From positions 1-46,918 of the forward strand of contig NZ_NRRN01000025.1 of assembly GCF_016583625.1 (NCBI RefSeq): a stretch of 46,918 nt of DNA, read 5' to 3'. Both the position numbers and the translations under genes were made by a program. The notes beneath the pieces were generated by a model that ran no database searches, was not told where the DNA came from, and saw only the letters and a program-made list of their open reading frames with translations. Source of the DNA: Halorhodospira abdelmalekii (GTDB taxonomy: Bacteria > Pseudomonadota > Gammaproteobacteria > Nitrococcales > Halorhodospiraceae). Within the stretch, counting starts at the first letter, position 1. Each line of letters begins with the position of its first letter. This document shows, piece after piece, positions 7,684 through 19,976 of this stretch.

Positions 7684-7751
7684 AAAGTAGCCACACTGCG
7701 AAAGCAGCCGAAAGCAATCCTATTCAAAGCAGCCATACGCCGAAAGCAGCC
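7684..7751 (+). repeat. Repeated AAAGCAGCC motif in the guaB leader
   Basis: AAAGCAGCC occurs at 7701, 7726 and 7743, a one-mismatch copy (AAAGTAGCC) at 7684, and a partial copy (AAAGCA) at 7711. All are in the same orientation between the -10 candidate and the guaB start, so they would lie in the mRNA leader. No hairpin or ribosome site is made by them. Cause and role are unknown. Confidence 0.7.
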
Positions 7752-7774
7752 AACTCGGAGTCCGAGGTCGATAG

Positions 7775-9247
<1,473 letters not shown>

Positions 9248-9281
9248 GTCTCGCCCCCCTCCGACACAGAGCCTGAAGACC

Positions 9282-11344
<2,063 letters not shown>

Positions 11345-11436
11345 CCGGCCGGCCACGCACCGGTGCGATCTGGCACGATTATGAGCGGATGTGTCGAACT
11401 CCGGTGCCTGTTCGAGTCTTGGCTTTTGCTCCTATG

Positions 11437-14400
11437 CTATCTGCCCTCTGTGTTATCCGCCCCCTGTTGCGGAGTGACTGGTCCGGTCGCCCGTTGAGTC
11501 GTTCGGCTCTTCTTGATATGCCCTGCCCACTGCAGCAGCTCTTTGAGTTTGGTGGTGTCGATCGGTTTGGTCAGGTAGGCATCGCAGCCCATGCTCAGGC
11601 AGTGGGTTCGACTCTCTTCGAGTGCGTGGGCCGTCAAGGCGGCCAATGGCGTTGTGCTGCCGCTGTTCGGTTCCGCTTCACGCTCTAAGCGGCGAATTTC
11701 GGCCGCGGCCTCCGGTCCGTCGAGTTGAGGCATCTGCACATCGAGCAGAACCAAATCGGGGCGCTCGCGCTGCCAAATCGCAACGGCCTCAAGCCCATCG
11801 GCAGCCTCCAGAACGCTGCAACCGAACGACTCGAGTAGCTTGCGTGCCAGCAGTGCATTTACCGGTTCATCTTCAGCAACCAACACGCGCAAGCCATCGA
11901 TTGTGCGATGTTCCTGAGGCAATCCATCCGGCAACGCGTCATCAGCCGCTTCCAAGGTTGCGCAGGTGTTATCGTCGGCCGGCAGGGGCACCGAGAAGAA
12001 AAACGTTGAGCCGATCCCGAATTCGCTCTTCAGGCCGAGGGTTCCACCCATGATTTGGACCAGTTCACGACAGATCTTCAACCCCAGGCCGCTCCCTTCG
12101 TGGCTCGAAGAACGCGCGTTCGGAGCGCCGCGGATGCCACGGGGCGTTCCGGACTGGCGAGGGGAGAGTGGGCGGGCCTGGGTAAAGGCCTCGAAGATGC
12201 GCTCGCGTTCGTCTGCGGGAATCCCCGGTCCGGTGTCGGAGACGGCGACGTACACCCAGTCAGCAGCTTGACGTTGCAGTTCGATATGAACACTCCCGTG
12301 CGCGGTGAATTTAATCGCATTGACCGCAAGGTTGAAGATGATCTGGCCAAAACGCGTCGGATCGCTACAGACCCTTTCAGGCAGTGCCTCATCGACGGTC
12401 AGGCGGAATTGCAGTCCCTTCTCTTCAGCGCGCGTGCGCAGTATTTCGAACTGTTGCTCCAAGAAGGGGCGTAGGGCAAAGGCCTGCTGCTGCAGAGTCA
12501 GGCGTCCTGCCTCCAGGCGTGATAGGTCAAGCAGGGTGTCGATCAGCGCTAGGAGGCGATCGCCGGCCGTGTGGCACAAGTGCAGGTAGCGGCGCTGTGT
12601 TTCATCAAGCTCGGTCTGTTCGAGCAGCTCGGTAAAGCCGAGGATGGCGTTGAGCGGGGTGCGCAGGTCGTGGCTGATGGCGGCGAAGAAGGTGTTGCGG
12701 TCCTCTTCGGCCTGGCGTCGAGCCTGTTCGGCGGCTTTGCGCTCGGTGATATCGACGCCCACCGACTGAAAGTGGGTGATCTGTTCATCGTCATCGAAAA
12801 AGGCCCGAGTGCTCCACTCAATCCAGCGTGTTCTACCGCCGGCATCGATCAGCCGATGCTCCAGGGAGCGTGTGCTCTGTTGAGGCGTAAAGCGGGCTAA
12901 ATCGATCGTCAGGGGCTCTCGCTCGCTTTCGGGGAGGGTTTCGAGCCACATACGGCCGATGAGGGCATCGATCGTTGAACCGAGCAGATCAGCTAGGGCG
13001 CGGTTGGCAAAGACGATGGTGCCGTCGGGTAGGAAGCGCTGGATGAAGTGTGGGTGATCATCAAGGATCTCGAGCATGCGGTCGCGCTCGCGTTCGGTGC
13101 GCTGTCGCTCGGTAATATCCTGGAAGGAGACGACCACCCCTTGACGTTTATCGGCCTCATCGCGCAGTGGTGCGGCGTAGACCAGTACCGGGAGCGGGGT
13201 GCCGTCGCTGCGCCAGAAGAGATCCTCCCACGCTTCGAGCGGTTTGCCGGTCTTGGCGACTTGGTAGATCGGGCACTCGGTGAGTGGGAAGAACGTGCCG
13301 TCGGCTCGTGTATGGTGGGTGCAGCTGTGGGCGTTGAGACCGATCACTTCTTTTTCATCGGTGTAGCCGAGCATATGGCAGGCGGCCGGATTGAGAAAGG
13401 TGAGTCGTCCCTCGACGTCGATCCCCATCACACCTTCAGCGAGGCTGTGGAGCAGTTGGTGCTGGAAGCGCTCGGCGTGGATGCGATCGCTGATATCTTC
13501 GACCAGGCCGTCGAAGACGATCCGTCCGGTCTCATCGAGGTTTTTCCGCAGCGATAGGCGCACCCAGATGATGCGTCCGCGCAGGGTCCGAAGCTGTAGC
13601 TCTAGTCCTGAAATCTCTCCACGTTTGAGTAGCAGCTCGGTGAGTTGTACACGATCTTGAGGATTGACGTAGAGGTCACGCACCGGGCTCGCTAGGAGCT
13701 CTTTCTCGGAGTTGGCCTCAAAGAGCCTGAGCATGGCCGGGTTGATCTCTAAAAAACGTCCATTCGGCTCCGGGGTGCTGCGATAGATGCCGACCGGTAC
13801 AGTGCGAAAGAGATCCCAGTAGACCTCGAGGCGGTGCTGGTAGCGGCGCGTTTCGGTGATGTCGTGAATAATCGAGTATAGATAGGACTTGTTGGCAATC
13901 CAGAGCGGTCCTGAGAAGACCTCGACATCGCGAATCTCACCGCTGCGCAGGCGATGGCGAAAGCGGAAATAGAGCCGTTCTTCGGCCTCGGCGCGCGCTA
14001 TTTCGGCGCGGATCTCGGGCTCCGAGAGGGTGTTGATCTGTTTGATCGACATCGTCTGCAGCTGTTCGCGGGTATAGTCGTAGAAGCGTTCAGCGGCGAG
14101 GTTGGCATCAACAATGCGGCCGTTCTGAGGGTCGATGAGCAGTTTCGGGGCGACGTTGCTGTGAAAAGTTTGGCGAAAGAGGTGTTCGGCTTCGATCTGT
14201 GGCGTCGGCGGCCCTTTGAGTCTGCTAACATCCTTGAAAAAGGCGAGGGCAACGGGCAGGGCCAGTCCGGTAGTTTTGCCCTCAGCTGCATCGGCTGCAT
14301 CGGCTGCATCGGCCTTGTCGGCTGCAGTGGCGGAGTTGGTGTCGTCAGCGCCGCCGGTACCGGTGTGACGGGAGGCCTCGGCGTCGATCTCGGCATTGCT

Positions 14401-14775
14401 GTCGGCTGCGATATCGATAGCGTGGACGGTCAACTCGACCCACAGTGCGGGGTTGCGATCGGCAATTCGGCGCTCGATGACAAAATGGGAGCGTTGCCCG
14501 GAAGTGATCTCCGCAAACAGCGCTTTCTCCTCCTCTCGATCGTCGTCATATGCGAGCAGTTCGCAAAAGTGTTGCCCGTACAGTGCTGTGGTGGTGCGTT
14601 GCAGTAGCGCACTCAGGGCGGCGTTACACCGCAAAATACGCCCGGTGGCGTCGAGTTCAGCTAATGCACTCGGGTTGCGCTCGAAGAGCAGCGCCGCGTA
14701 CGAGGTGTTGGCGGAGGGGGTCGTCTTCATGATTAGGAGCTGACGCGCTGTCTGGGCCTGCGGGTAAGGTGACAT
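11437..14775 (-). CDS. Multi-PAS hybrid sensor histidine kinase with C-terminal receiver domain
   Basis: Up to 1112 residues, with no membrane segment, so probably a soluble cytoplasmic sensor. PAS-like domains lie at about 28-115, 198-312, 316-434, 441-557 and 565-678. A HisKA domain follows with phospho-acceptor H702 (SHDLRTPLNA), then a HATPase_c domain (NLAVNAIKFT, DTGPGIP, GSGLGLKI), and a receiver at about 963-1085 with phospho-acceptor D1012 (LLDVQMPQLDG) and the KP motif. An Ala-Asp-rich linker (about 150-165) between PAS1 and PAS2 is encoded by 9-base tandem repeats. No output domain or partner regulator is adjacent; target unknown. The start is uncertain: ATG 14775 and ATG 14730 both lack a ribosome site. 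Confidence 0.9.
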   Translation of the reverse strand: MSPYPQAQTARQLLIMKTTPSANTSYAALLFERNPSALAELDATGRILRCNAALSALLQRTTTALYGQHFCELLAYDDDREEEKALFAEITSGQRSHFVIERRIADRNPALWVELTVHAIDIAADSNAEIDAEASRHTGTGGADDTNSATAADKADAADAADAAEGKTTGLALPVALAFFKDVSRLKGPPTPQIEAEHLFRQTFHSNVAPKLLIDPQNGRIVDANLAAERFYDYTREQLQTMSIKQINTLSEPEIRAEIARAEAEERLYFRFRHRLRSGEIRDVEVFSGPLWIANKSYLYSIIHDITETRRYQHRLEVYWDLFRTVPVGIYRSTPEPNGRFLEINPAMLRLFEANSEKELLASPVRDLYVNPQDRVQLTELLLKRGEISGLELQLRTLRGRIIWVRLSLRKNLDETGRIVFDGLVEDISDRIHAERFQHQLLHSLAEGVMGIDVEGRLTFLNPAACHMLGYTDEKEVIGLNAHSCTHHTRADGTFFPLTECPIYQVAKTGKPLEAWEDLFWRSDGTPLPVLVYAAPLRDEADKRQGVVVSFQDITERQRTERERDRMLEILDDHPHFIQRFLPDGTIVFANRALADLLGSTIDALIGRMWLETLPESEREPLTIDLARFTPQQSTRSLEHRLIDAGGRTRWIEWSTRAFFDDDEQITHFQSVGVDITERKAAEQARRQAEEDRNTFFAAISHDLRTPLNAILGFTELLEQTELDETQRRYLHLCHTAGDRLLALIDTLLDLSRLEAGRLTLQQQAFALRPFLEQQFEILRTRAEEKGLQFRLTVDEALPERVCSDPTRFGQIIFNLAVNAIKFTAHGSVHIELQRQAADWVYVAVSDTGPGIPADERERIFEAFTQARPLSPRQSGTPRGIRGAPNARSSSHEGSGLGLKICRELVQIMGGTLGLKSEFGIGSTFFFSVPLPADDNTCATLEAADDALPDGLPQEHRTIDGLRVLVAEDEPVNALLARKLLESFGCSVLEAADGLEAVAIWQRERPDLVLLDVQMPQLDGPEAAAEIRRLEREAEPNSGSTTPLAALTAHALEESRTHCLSMGCDAYLTKPIDTTKLKELLQWAGHIKKSRTTQRATGPVTPQQGADNTEGR
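14282..14326. repeat. In-frame 9-base tandem repeat inside the histidine kinase linker
   Basis: Five 9-base units: TCAGCTGCA, TCGGCTGCA twice, TCGGCCTTG, TCGGCTGCA. On the coding strand they give an Ala-Ala-Asp type repeat between the first two PAS domains. The period preserves the reading frame. Confidence 0.85.
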
Positions 14776-14792
14776 TATGGAGGAATGCTAGC

Positions 14793-15974
14793 GTGGATGC
14801 TTGCGGCGAAACCGCCATCCGTAAGGCGGAACTGTGGACCAAACGGCGAGTAACGCTCGTTGGTGGGGTGGTCAACCTGCTGCTCGGACTGGGCAAGATT
14901 GGAGCAGGGGTCATTGGCCAGTCGCAAGCCTTGATCGTCGATGGCGTCCATTCGTTAACGGATCTCTTCTCCGATGGGGTCGTTCTGCTCGCCGCGACCT
15001 ACGGCAGCCAAGGCGCCGATCACGACCACCCGTACGGTCATGCCCGCATCGAGACGGTAGCAACGGCCTTTATCGGTGCAGTCCTGCTGTTGGTCGCCGG
15101 CGGTTTTCTCTACGATCTGCTGCAGCGTCTTTTCATCAGTCCGGCCGATTTGCTGGTGCCGGGCTGGTTGGCACTGGGTGTAGCGCTGCTCTCGATTCTC
15201 GTTAAGGAAGGGCTCTATCGCTACACCCGACGGGCTGCCGAGCGTATCGGATCTAATCTACTGCACGCCAACGCCTGGCACCACCGTTCTGATGCCCTCT
15301 CATCGGTTGTCGTGGTCGCCGGCATCGTCGGGGTGCTGCTCGGCTTTCCGTGGTTGGATGCGGTCGGAGCCATGATCGTGGCCCTGATGCTCGGCTACAT
15401 GGGCGGACAGTTCGTCTGGCAGGCGCTGCGTGAGTTGGTCGATACCGGTCTGCCGCCCGACGAGGTCGAGTATTTGGAGCATCTGATTACCCGGATCGAC
15501 GGTGTGCATCGGGTGCATGGGTTGCGCAGTCGGCGGATGGCACAGGACGCCTGGGTTGATGTCCATATCCTGGTCGATCCGCGGCTGAGTGTCTCGGAAG
15601 GGCACCGGATCGCCGAGGCGGTTCGTGAGTACTTGACCCGGGCTGTCTCAGATGTGGCCGAAGTGCTGGTGCATGTTGAACACGAAGATCCGAGCTGGGA
15701 GGCCGTGACGACCCAGTTGCCGCTGCGCCGGCGCGTTGAGCATGACCTGTGGCGGTACTGGGAGGGGGTGGCACTGGCCGAGCGGATCGAGCGGATCGAT
15801 TTGCACTATATGGAGGGAGCGCTTGAGGTCGAAGTTCACCTGCCGTGGGAGCCGGGGTGCTACGCCGGCTACGCAGATTCGGCGGAGGGGGAGGGTGCGC
15901 TTGCTGCGCTCGCCGCAGCGGCGGAGCGCATCGACTACGTCACGCATTGCCGCGTGCACGTCGTGGTGTGCTGA
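14793..15974 (+). CDS. Cation diffusion facilitator metal exporter
   Basis: About 393 residues. CDF proteins exchange cytoplasmic Zn2+, Fe2+ or similar divalent cations for protons. Six membrane segments fill roughly residues 20-210. The metal site shows DGVHSLTDLFSD in TM2 and HRSDALSS in TM5, with HDHPYGHARIE after TM2. A cytoplasmic ZT-dimer domain follows (about 215-300). About 90 further residues rich in Arg, Glu and Tyr extend beyond the normal domain and match nothing I recognise. The GTG at 14793 is chosen because GGAGGA lies nine bases ahead; the open frame reaches 14769. It is divergent from the histidine kinase, whose start is at most 18 bases away. Confidence 0.9.
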   Translation: MDACGETAIRKAELWTKRRVTLVGGVVNLLLGLGKIGAGVIGQSQALIVDGVHSLTDLFSDGVVLLAATYGSQGADHDHPYGHARIETVATAFIGAVLLLVAGGFLYDLLQRLFISPADLLVPGWLALGVALLSILVKEGLYRYTRRAAERIGSNLLHANAWHHRSDALSSVVVVAGIVGVLLGFPWLDAVGAMIVALMLGYMGGQFVWQALRELVDTGLPPDEVEYLEHLITRIDGVHRVHGLRSRRMAQDAWVDVHILVDPRLSVSEGHRIAEAVREYLTRAVSDVAEVLVHVEHEDPSWEAVTTQLPLRRRVEHDLWRYWEGVALAERIERIDLHYMEGALEVEVHLPWEPGCYAGYADSAEGEGALAALAAAAERIDYVTHCRVHVVVC

Positions 15975-16143
15975 TCACTCCGCCGCCAGTCAGGTCTTTT
16001 TGCCGGTCGTTTCGTCGGGGCTTTTTGAGACGTCCTAAAGGTTGTCGTCCGCATGCCGATACCTCCTGCAAAGGCGGCGCTGTTGGAGCGCCGGGTGATG
16101 CAGGCCTATCGGGCCGGACTAAAGGACGTAGGAGAGAGCACCC

Positions 16144-16380
16144 ATGGCTAAAGAGCAACATCACCAGAATCAGACCCTGGCGGAGCTGGTTTGTGCCAAT
16201 GCCGGTCAGGCGATTGAGCAGAGCGGCAACGCTGAGCAAACCCTGGAGTCGCTCTTTTTCGCGGCGGTTTGCATGTCTCGCCACTACATGAGTGCCCAGG
16301 AGACTGCCGCCTATATGCGACAAATTGCTGATGAACTTGAGAAATCCGCCGAGCGCTTGCCGACGACCCGGCTGCACTGA
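16144..16380 (+). CDS. Small conserved-looking protein of unknown function
   Basis: A 78-residue acidic, probably helical cytoplasmic protein with three Met and two Cys (VCANAGQ, AAVCMSRHYMS) and no signal or membrane segment. A good ribosome site (GGAGAGAG) lies before the ATG at 16144, which is the main reason to accept it as a gene. I recognise no family. It lies 169 bases after the CDF gene and its end overlaps the start of the WD40 gene, so the two downstream genes may be translationally coupled. Confidence 0.62.
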   Translation: MAKEQHHQNQTLAELVCANAGQAIEQSGNAEQTLESLFFAAVCMSRHYMSAQETAAYMRQIADELEKSAERLPTTRLH

Positions 16381-17695
16381 GGCGCTTATCCTCGGTGCCC
16401 CTTTCGCCCCTGGTGCCCCCGATGAATGGGGCGCTCTGGGCGCCGGGCGAGTTCGTCGCCCGGGTCTGCTGAGGGCGGCGATCGCCGCTTTCGCCCTCTA
16501 TCTCTCTACCCTTCTCTTTGCCGCCGCGTCGCTAGCCGATGAACGGGCGTCGTTGCGGATCACCACACAGCCGGGTGAGGCTCAGATCTACATTGATGGC
16601 CGTGAGTACGGACGCTCACCACGCTGGCCTCGTGATGAGCTGACGGTTCGCTTGCCGCCCGGAACCTACCGCGTCGAGGCCAGGATTACGGCCCAGGAGA
16701 GTGAACGCGGCGAGGCTCTGCGTGCTGAGCGTGAAGTGCGGTTGCGGGCGGCAAGCGAGCAGACGCTGCACTTGGAGTTGACCAGCGCGACCTCTGCACT
16801 TGCCTCTTATCGCGGACACCGTGCGGCCATAACCGTCCTAGCTGTCCTTCCCGATGCCCGTGCCCTGACCGCTGCGCAAGACCGCCGCATACTGCTTTGG
16901 GATCTCGAAGAGGGTGGGGTGCTACGCACCTTCAGCGGACACGCGCAGCCGATCACCGCCTTAGTGGCGAGTCGCGACGGTCGACACTTTGTGACCGGCG
17001 ATGCGGGTGGCCACCTTATGTTTTGGCGCAGCGACCGTGAGCAGCCCGAGCGGCGCTGGGAGCAGCAGGAATCACCGATTGCCGCGCTAGCGTTGAGCCC
17101 CGATGGACGGCGACTGCTCGCGGTAACCCAGAGCGGCGACCTACAGCTTTGGGATCTGCGCGCAGGACGGTTGCTGCGAACCTTACGCGAGGGTGGGGGG
17201 GATCAGCCCCTGCTTCACGCGGTTGCCTACGCCCCGGACGGCCGGCGCGCTGTCACTGGTGGAGCGGGTGAATCGCCCCTGCAGCTCTGGGATACCCAGT
17301 ACGGCCGAGCGATCTCAGCCCCGGCGACTGGAGCGTTCGGGGAGGTGCGAAGCGTGGCCTTCGACCCGCGCGGCCGCTCCATCGTAGTCGGGAGTGACGA
17401 TGGCGCACTGACGCTGTGGGATGTGCGCCGAGGTGAGACGGTTCGCCACTTCGATGGGCACGAGGATACTGTTTTGGCGATTGCGGTAAGCCGCGATGGC
17501 CGCTATGCGCTCTCCGGCGCGCGCGATGGCACGGTGAAACTGTGGGCGCTCGATGACAGCGACCCAAAGCGCACCTTCGCCGGACACGCCGGTCCCGTGC
17601 GCGCCGTCGCTTTCGATGACGAGCGTGGCGTGGGCCTGTCGGTCGGCGAGGATCAACGCTTGACGCTGTGGCCGCTCGGTTGGGAGGGGCGGTAG
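16331..17695 (+). CDS. Exported or membrane-anchored PEGA-WD40 beta-propeller protein
   Basis: About 454 residues. A hydrophobic stretch (LLRAAIAAFALYLSTLLFAA) acts as signal peptide or anchor. A PEGA domain follows (about residues 70-130: ITTQPGEAQIYIDGREYGRSP and LPPGTYRVEA), then about seven WD40 repeats with typical GH...WD dipeptides, enough for one propeller. The product should face the periplasm and act as a binding scaffold; its ligand is unknown. The start is uncertain: ATG 16331 and GTG 16292 both lie inside the upstream gene in another frame, and neither has a clear ribosome site. PEGA plus WD40 combinations occur in bacterial surface proteins; no toxin or kinase domain is seen here. 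Confidence 0.78.
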   Translation: MNLRNPPSACRRPGCTEALILGAPFAPGAPDEWGALGAGRVRRPGLLRAAIAAFALYLSTLLFAAASLADERASLRITTQPGEAQIYIDGREYGRSPRWPRDELTVRLPPGTYRVEARITAQESERGEALRAEREVRLRAASEQTLHLELTSATSALASYRGHRAAITVLAVLPDARALTAAQDRRILLWDLEEGGVLRTFSGHAQPITALVASRDGRHFVTGDAGGHLMFWRSDREQPERRWEQQESPIAALALSPDGRRLLAVTQSGDLQLWDLRAGRLLRTLREGGGDQPLLHAVAYAPDGRRAVTGGAGESPLQLWDTQYGRAISAPATGAFGEVRSVAFDPRGRSIVVGSDDGALTLWDVRRGETVRHFDGHEDTVLAIAVSRDGRYALSGARDGTVKLWALDDSDPKRTFAGHAGPVRAVAFDDERGVGLSVGEDQRLTLWPLGWEGR

Positions 17696-17703
17696 GATGG
17701 GCG

Positions 17704-17798
17704 CCAGGGTGAGTAATACCAGGGTGAATGGTGGCGGAGGGCGGTAGTGGAGGAGTAGTGGAGGGCCTGTCGCAGCTGGCCAGCGTGTCGCAGCTGGC
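17704..17798. repeat. Cluster of short direct repeats between two genes
   Basis: Three direct repeat pairs sit side by side in the 157-base gap: CCAGGGTGA at 17704 and 17719; GTAGTGGAGGA at 17744 with GTAGTGGAGGG at 17755 (adjacent copies); and GTCGCAGCTGGC at 17769 and 17787 (18-base period). No gene or promoter was seen here. Confidence 0.75.
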
Positions 17799-17852
17799 AG
17801 CGGCAGCGAAAAAAGCTCAGACTCGGCGGACGAACACTGATCAGGAGGGGCC

Positions 17853-18815
17853 GTGGGACGATTGATTGAGGGGCAGTGGGTCGAGGATGCCTACCGCTAT
17901 GACGAGCAAGGGCGCTTCCAGCGCGAGGAGAGCCGCTTTCGTGCCTGGATCGAACCGAATAGCACCTTCGCCGCCGAGCCTGATCGTTACCATCTCTACG
18001 TGTCGCTCGCCTGTCCGTGGGCACATCGAGTCCTGATCGCCCGCAAGCTGAAGGGCCTAGAGTCGGCCGTTGGCCTCTCCGTGGTCCACCCCCTGATGCG
18101 CAACCAGGGCTGGGAGCTGCGCGACGATTTCCCCGGAGCGACCGGTGATCCCATCCTCGGGGCGCGCTACTTGCGCGAGATCTATACCGCGGCCGAGCCG
18201 CAAGCGACGACTCGGGTCTCAGTGCCGGTGCTGTGGGATCAGCAGCGGCGCACCGTCGTCAACAACGAATCGCGCGAGCTGCTGCGGATGTTCAACCACG
18301 CCCTCGCCCCGATCGCCGAACACGACATCGATCTAGCCCCACCCGATCGGATCGAAGAGGTCGATGCGACGATAGACGCCATCTACGAGCCGATCAATAA
18401 CGGCGTCTACCGCTGCGGCTTCGCGACCACCCAAGCCGCCTACGACGAGGCGGCCGAAGGGCTCTTCAGCGCCCTGGAGCAGTGGGACGAGGTGCTCGGT
18501 AAGCGGCGCTATCTCTGTGGCGATCGCCTTACCGAGGCCGATATCTGCCTCTACACTACCTTGATTCGCTTCGATGCGGTCTACGCGGTCCACTTCAAGT
18601 GCTCACAGCGCCCCATCCGCGAGCACCCCCACCTCTACGGCTATCTGCGTGAGCTCTACCAGATGCCCGCCTTCCGCGAGACCACCGACTGGGCGCACAT
18701 CCGTCACCACTACTACCTAAGTCATCCCTTCCTCAACCCGACAGGGATCATCGCACGTATGCCCGATCTCGGCCTCGACCGGCCGCACGGCCGGGAGGGC
18801 TTATCTGCGAAGTGA
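17853..18815 (+). CDS. yqjG: Glutathionyl-hydroquinone reductase (YqjG/ECM4-type GST)
   Basis: A 320-residue member of the Xi-class glutathione transferases, which reduce glutathionyl-hydroquinones to hydroquinones. The catalytic cysteine is C54 in SLACPWAHR, diagnostic of the family, inside an N-terminal thioredoxin-like domain (about 45-165). The C-terminal helical domain has ADICLYTTLIRFDAVY and HFKCS, also typical. The cytoplasmic enzyme handles quinone-glutathione adducts. The GTG at 17853 follows AGGAGGGG closely, which decides the start. It seems monocistronic. Specific substrates cannot be told from sequence. Confidence 0.92.
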   Translation: MGRLIEGQWVEDAYRYDEQGRFQREESRFRAWIEPNSTFAAEPDRYHLYVSLACPWAHRVLIARKLKGLESAVGLSVVHPLMRNQGWELRDDFPGATGDPILGARYLREIYTAAEPQATTRVSVPVLWDQQRRTVVNNESRELLRMFNHALAPIAEHDIDLAPPDRIEEVDATIDAIYEPINNGVYRCGFATTQAAYDEAAEGLFSALEQWDEVLGKRRYLCGDRLTEADICLYTTLIRFDAVYAVHFKCSQRPIREHPHLYGYLRELYQMPAFRETTDWAHIRHHYYLSHPFLNPTGIIARMPDLGLDRPHGREGLSAK

Positions 18816-19098
18816 TTCGGTTCTGCGTGATCTGATAGAAGCCACCGGACAGCGCGGGCAGCCGTGCTACGCTTCCCAGCTGGGTTGGATATTGCTGGTG
18901 GGACAGAAGGGTTTTGCGGGCCATCGGCGGGTTACAGCGGGCTTTGTGGATCACCTTTTGCCATATTTTGAGCCGCAAACATCGTCGTGGCCCGTGCGTG
19001 AGCGACAAACCGCTACCGCCAGGTCGCTGGACTCGGAGCGTTACGATCAGCAGGCTGGGGGTGCGCTGGGGGAAAAAGGATGATACCATCGGCGCCAT

Positions 19099-19184
19099 GC
19101 CGGGATGGCGGAACTGGTAGACGCGCTCGACTCAAAATCGAGTGGGCTTCGCCCATGTGGGTTCGAGTCCCACTCCCGGCACCA
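19099..19184 (+). tRNA. tRNA-Leu (anticodon CAA)
   Basis: The acceptor arm pairs GCCGGGA (19099-19105) with TCCCGGC (19174-19180), followed by A and an encoded CCA. The anticodon stem is CTCGA/TCGAG around loop CTCAAAA, giving anticodon CAA (codon UUG). The long variable arm (GTGGGCTTCGCCCAT region) and the GGTTCGAGTCC T-loop fit tRNA-Leu. The 283 bases between the stop at 18815 and this gene hold no other gene and no convincing promoter. Confidence 0.97.
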
Positions 19185-19491
19185 TCTCTTCGTAGCATCT
19201 CGTCGCCTCTTGTAGCATATCTCCCTGTTTGGCAAGGTCAGATCGTAGGTGGTCAGCTATCACTGAGCGCCTGTGGATGTTGCGCGTTCGCAGGGTTCGT
19301 CGATTAAGTGTCTTAGGGCTTTTGCAGAGCAGAGATATCAGGTCTCCGCTAGGGCTGGCTCGCTCGGCGCGTGATAGACTCCGTTCAGATTGCAGTCGAA
19401 TTCGGTTCGAGCGAAGGGGGCAGGGGAGGGCATCCCGGAGCGGGGTGATCAGTAGCCGCTTCGCGGAGCAGTATCCGGAGGTTTGTGAGCG
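19185..19491. other. 307-base gap after tRNA-Leu without a recognisable gene
   Basis: No tRNA-end duplication, integrase remnant or clear terminator was seen in this gap. It contains a short direct repeat (GTAGCATCTC/GTAGCATATCTC just after the tRNA) and, near its end, the ribosome site of yjbQ. Confidence 0.5.
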
Positions 19492-19911
19492 GTGCGCATC
19501 CATCAAGAGCAGTTCGAGATAGCGACCCGGGGGCGTGGCCCGGTCGAGATCAGCGGCTCCATCAGGGGGCTGCTACAGCCACTACAGATGAGCACGGGCC
19601 TGTGCCACCTCTTCTGCCGCCACACCAGCGCATCGCTGACCATCACCGAGAACGCCGATCCGACGGTACTTCACGATCTCGAAGGCTATCTGGAGCGTTC
19701 GATCCCCGATGGTGACCCCCGTTACGCCCACTCGATGGAGGGGCCGGACGATATGTCGGCGCATATTCGCAGTGTGCTGACCGGCTCGGGCCTGACCATT
19801 CCGTTCAGTCGGGGTGAGCTCTGCTTGGGTACATGGCAGGGCGTCTTTCTCTGGGAGCATCGGACCCGCCGCCATTCACGGACGGTGGTTGTGACCTTCC
19901 TGGGGACGTGA
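19492..19911 (+). CDS. yjbQ: YjbQ/UPF0047 family protein
   Basis: A 139-residue cytoplasmic protein of the UPF0047/YjbQ family, whose members form trimers and show weak thiamine-phosphate synthase activity; the physiological role is unsettled. Family marks are the HTSASLTITENADP block with a conserved histidine, the DDMSAHIRSVLTG segment and the GTWQGVFLWEH segment near the C-terminus. The GTG at 19492 has GGAGGT about ten bases upstream. A small hairpin follows the stop. Confidence 0.92.
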   Translation: MRIHQEQFEIATRGRGPVEISGSIRGLLQPLQMSTGLCHLFCRHTSASLTITENADPTVLHDLEGYLERSIPDGDPRYAHSMEGPDDMSAHIRSVLTGSGLTIPFSRGELCLGTWQGVFLWEHRTRRHSRTVVVTFLGT

Positions 19912-19917
19912 CTTCAT

Positions 19918-19935
19918 CCCTTCTCGCCTGAAGGG
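19918..19935 (+). terminator. Small hairpin after yjbQ, weak terminator candidate
   Basis: CCCTTC (19918-19923) and GAAGGG (19930-19935) form a 6-bp stem around TCGCCT, followed by CGGGGTCTC rather than a U tract. The sequence also resembles IS200/IS605-type ends, without any transposase nearby. Confidence 0.35.
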
Positions 19936-19976
19936 CGGGGTCTCATTCGCGATATAGATGAGCGATAGCAATATCA

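Noticed and set aside
19099-19491. Integration site of a genomic island at tRNA-Leu
   Set aside because: No integrase and no repeat of the tRNA 3' end were found downstream, and the next genes are ordinary.
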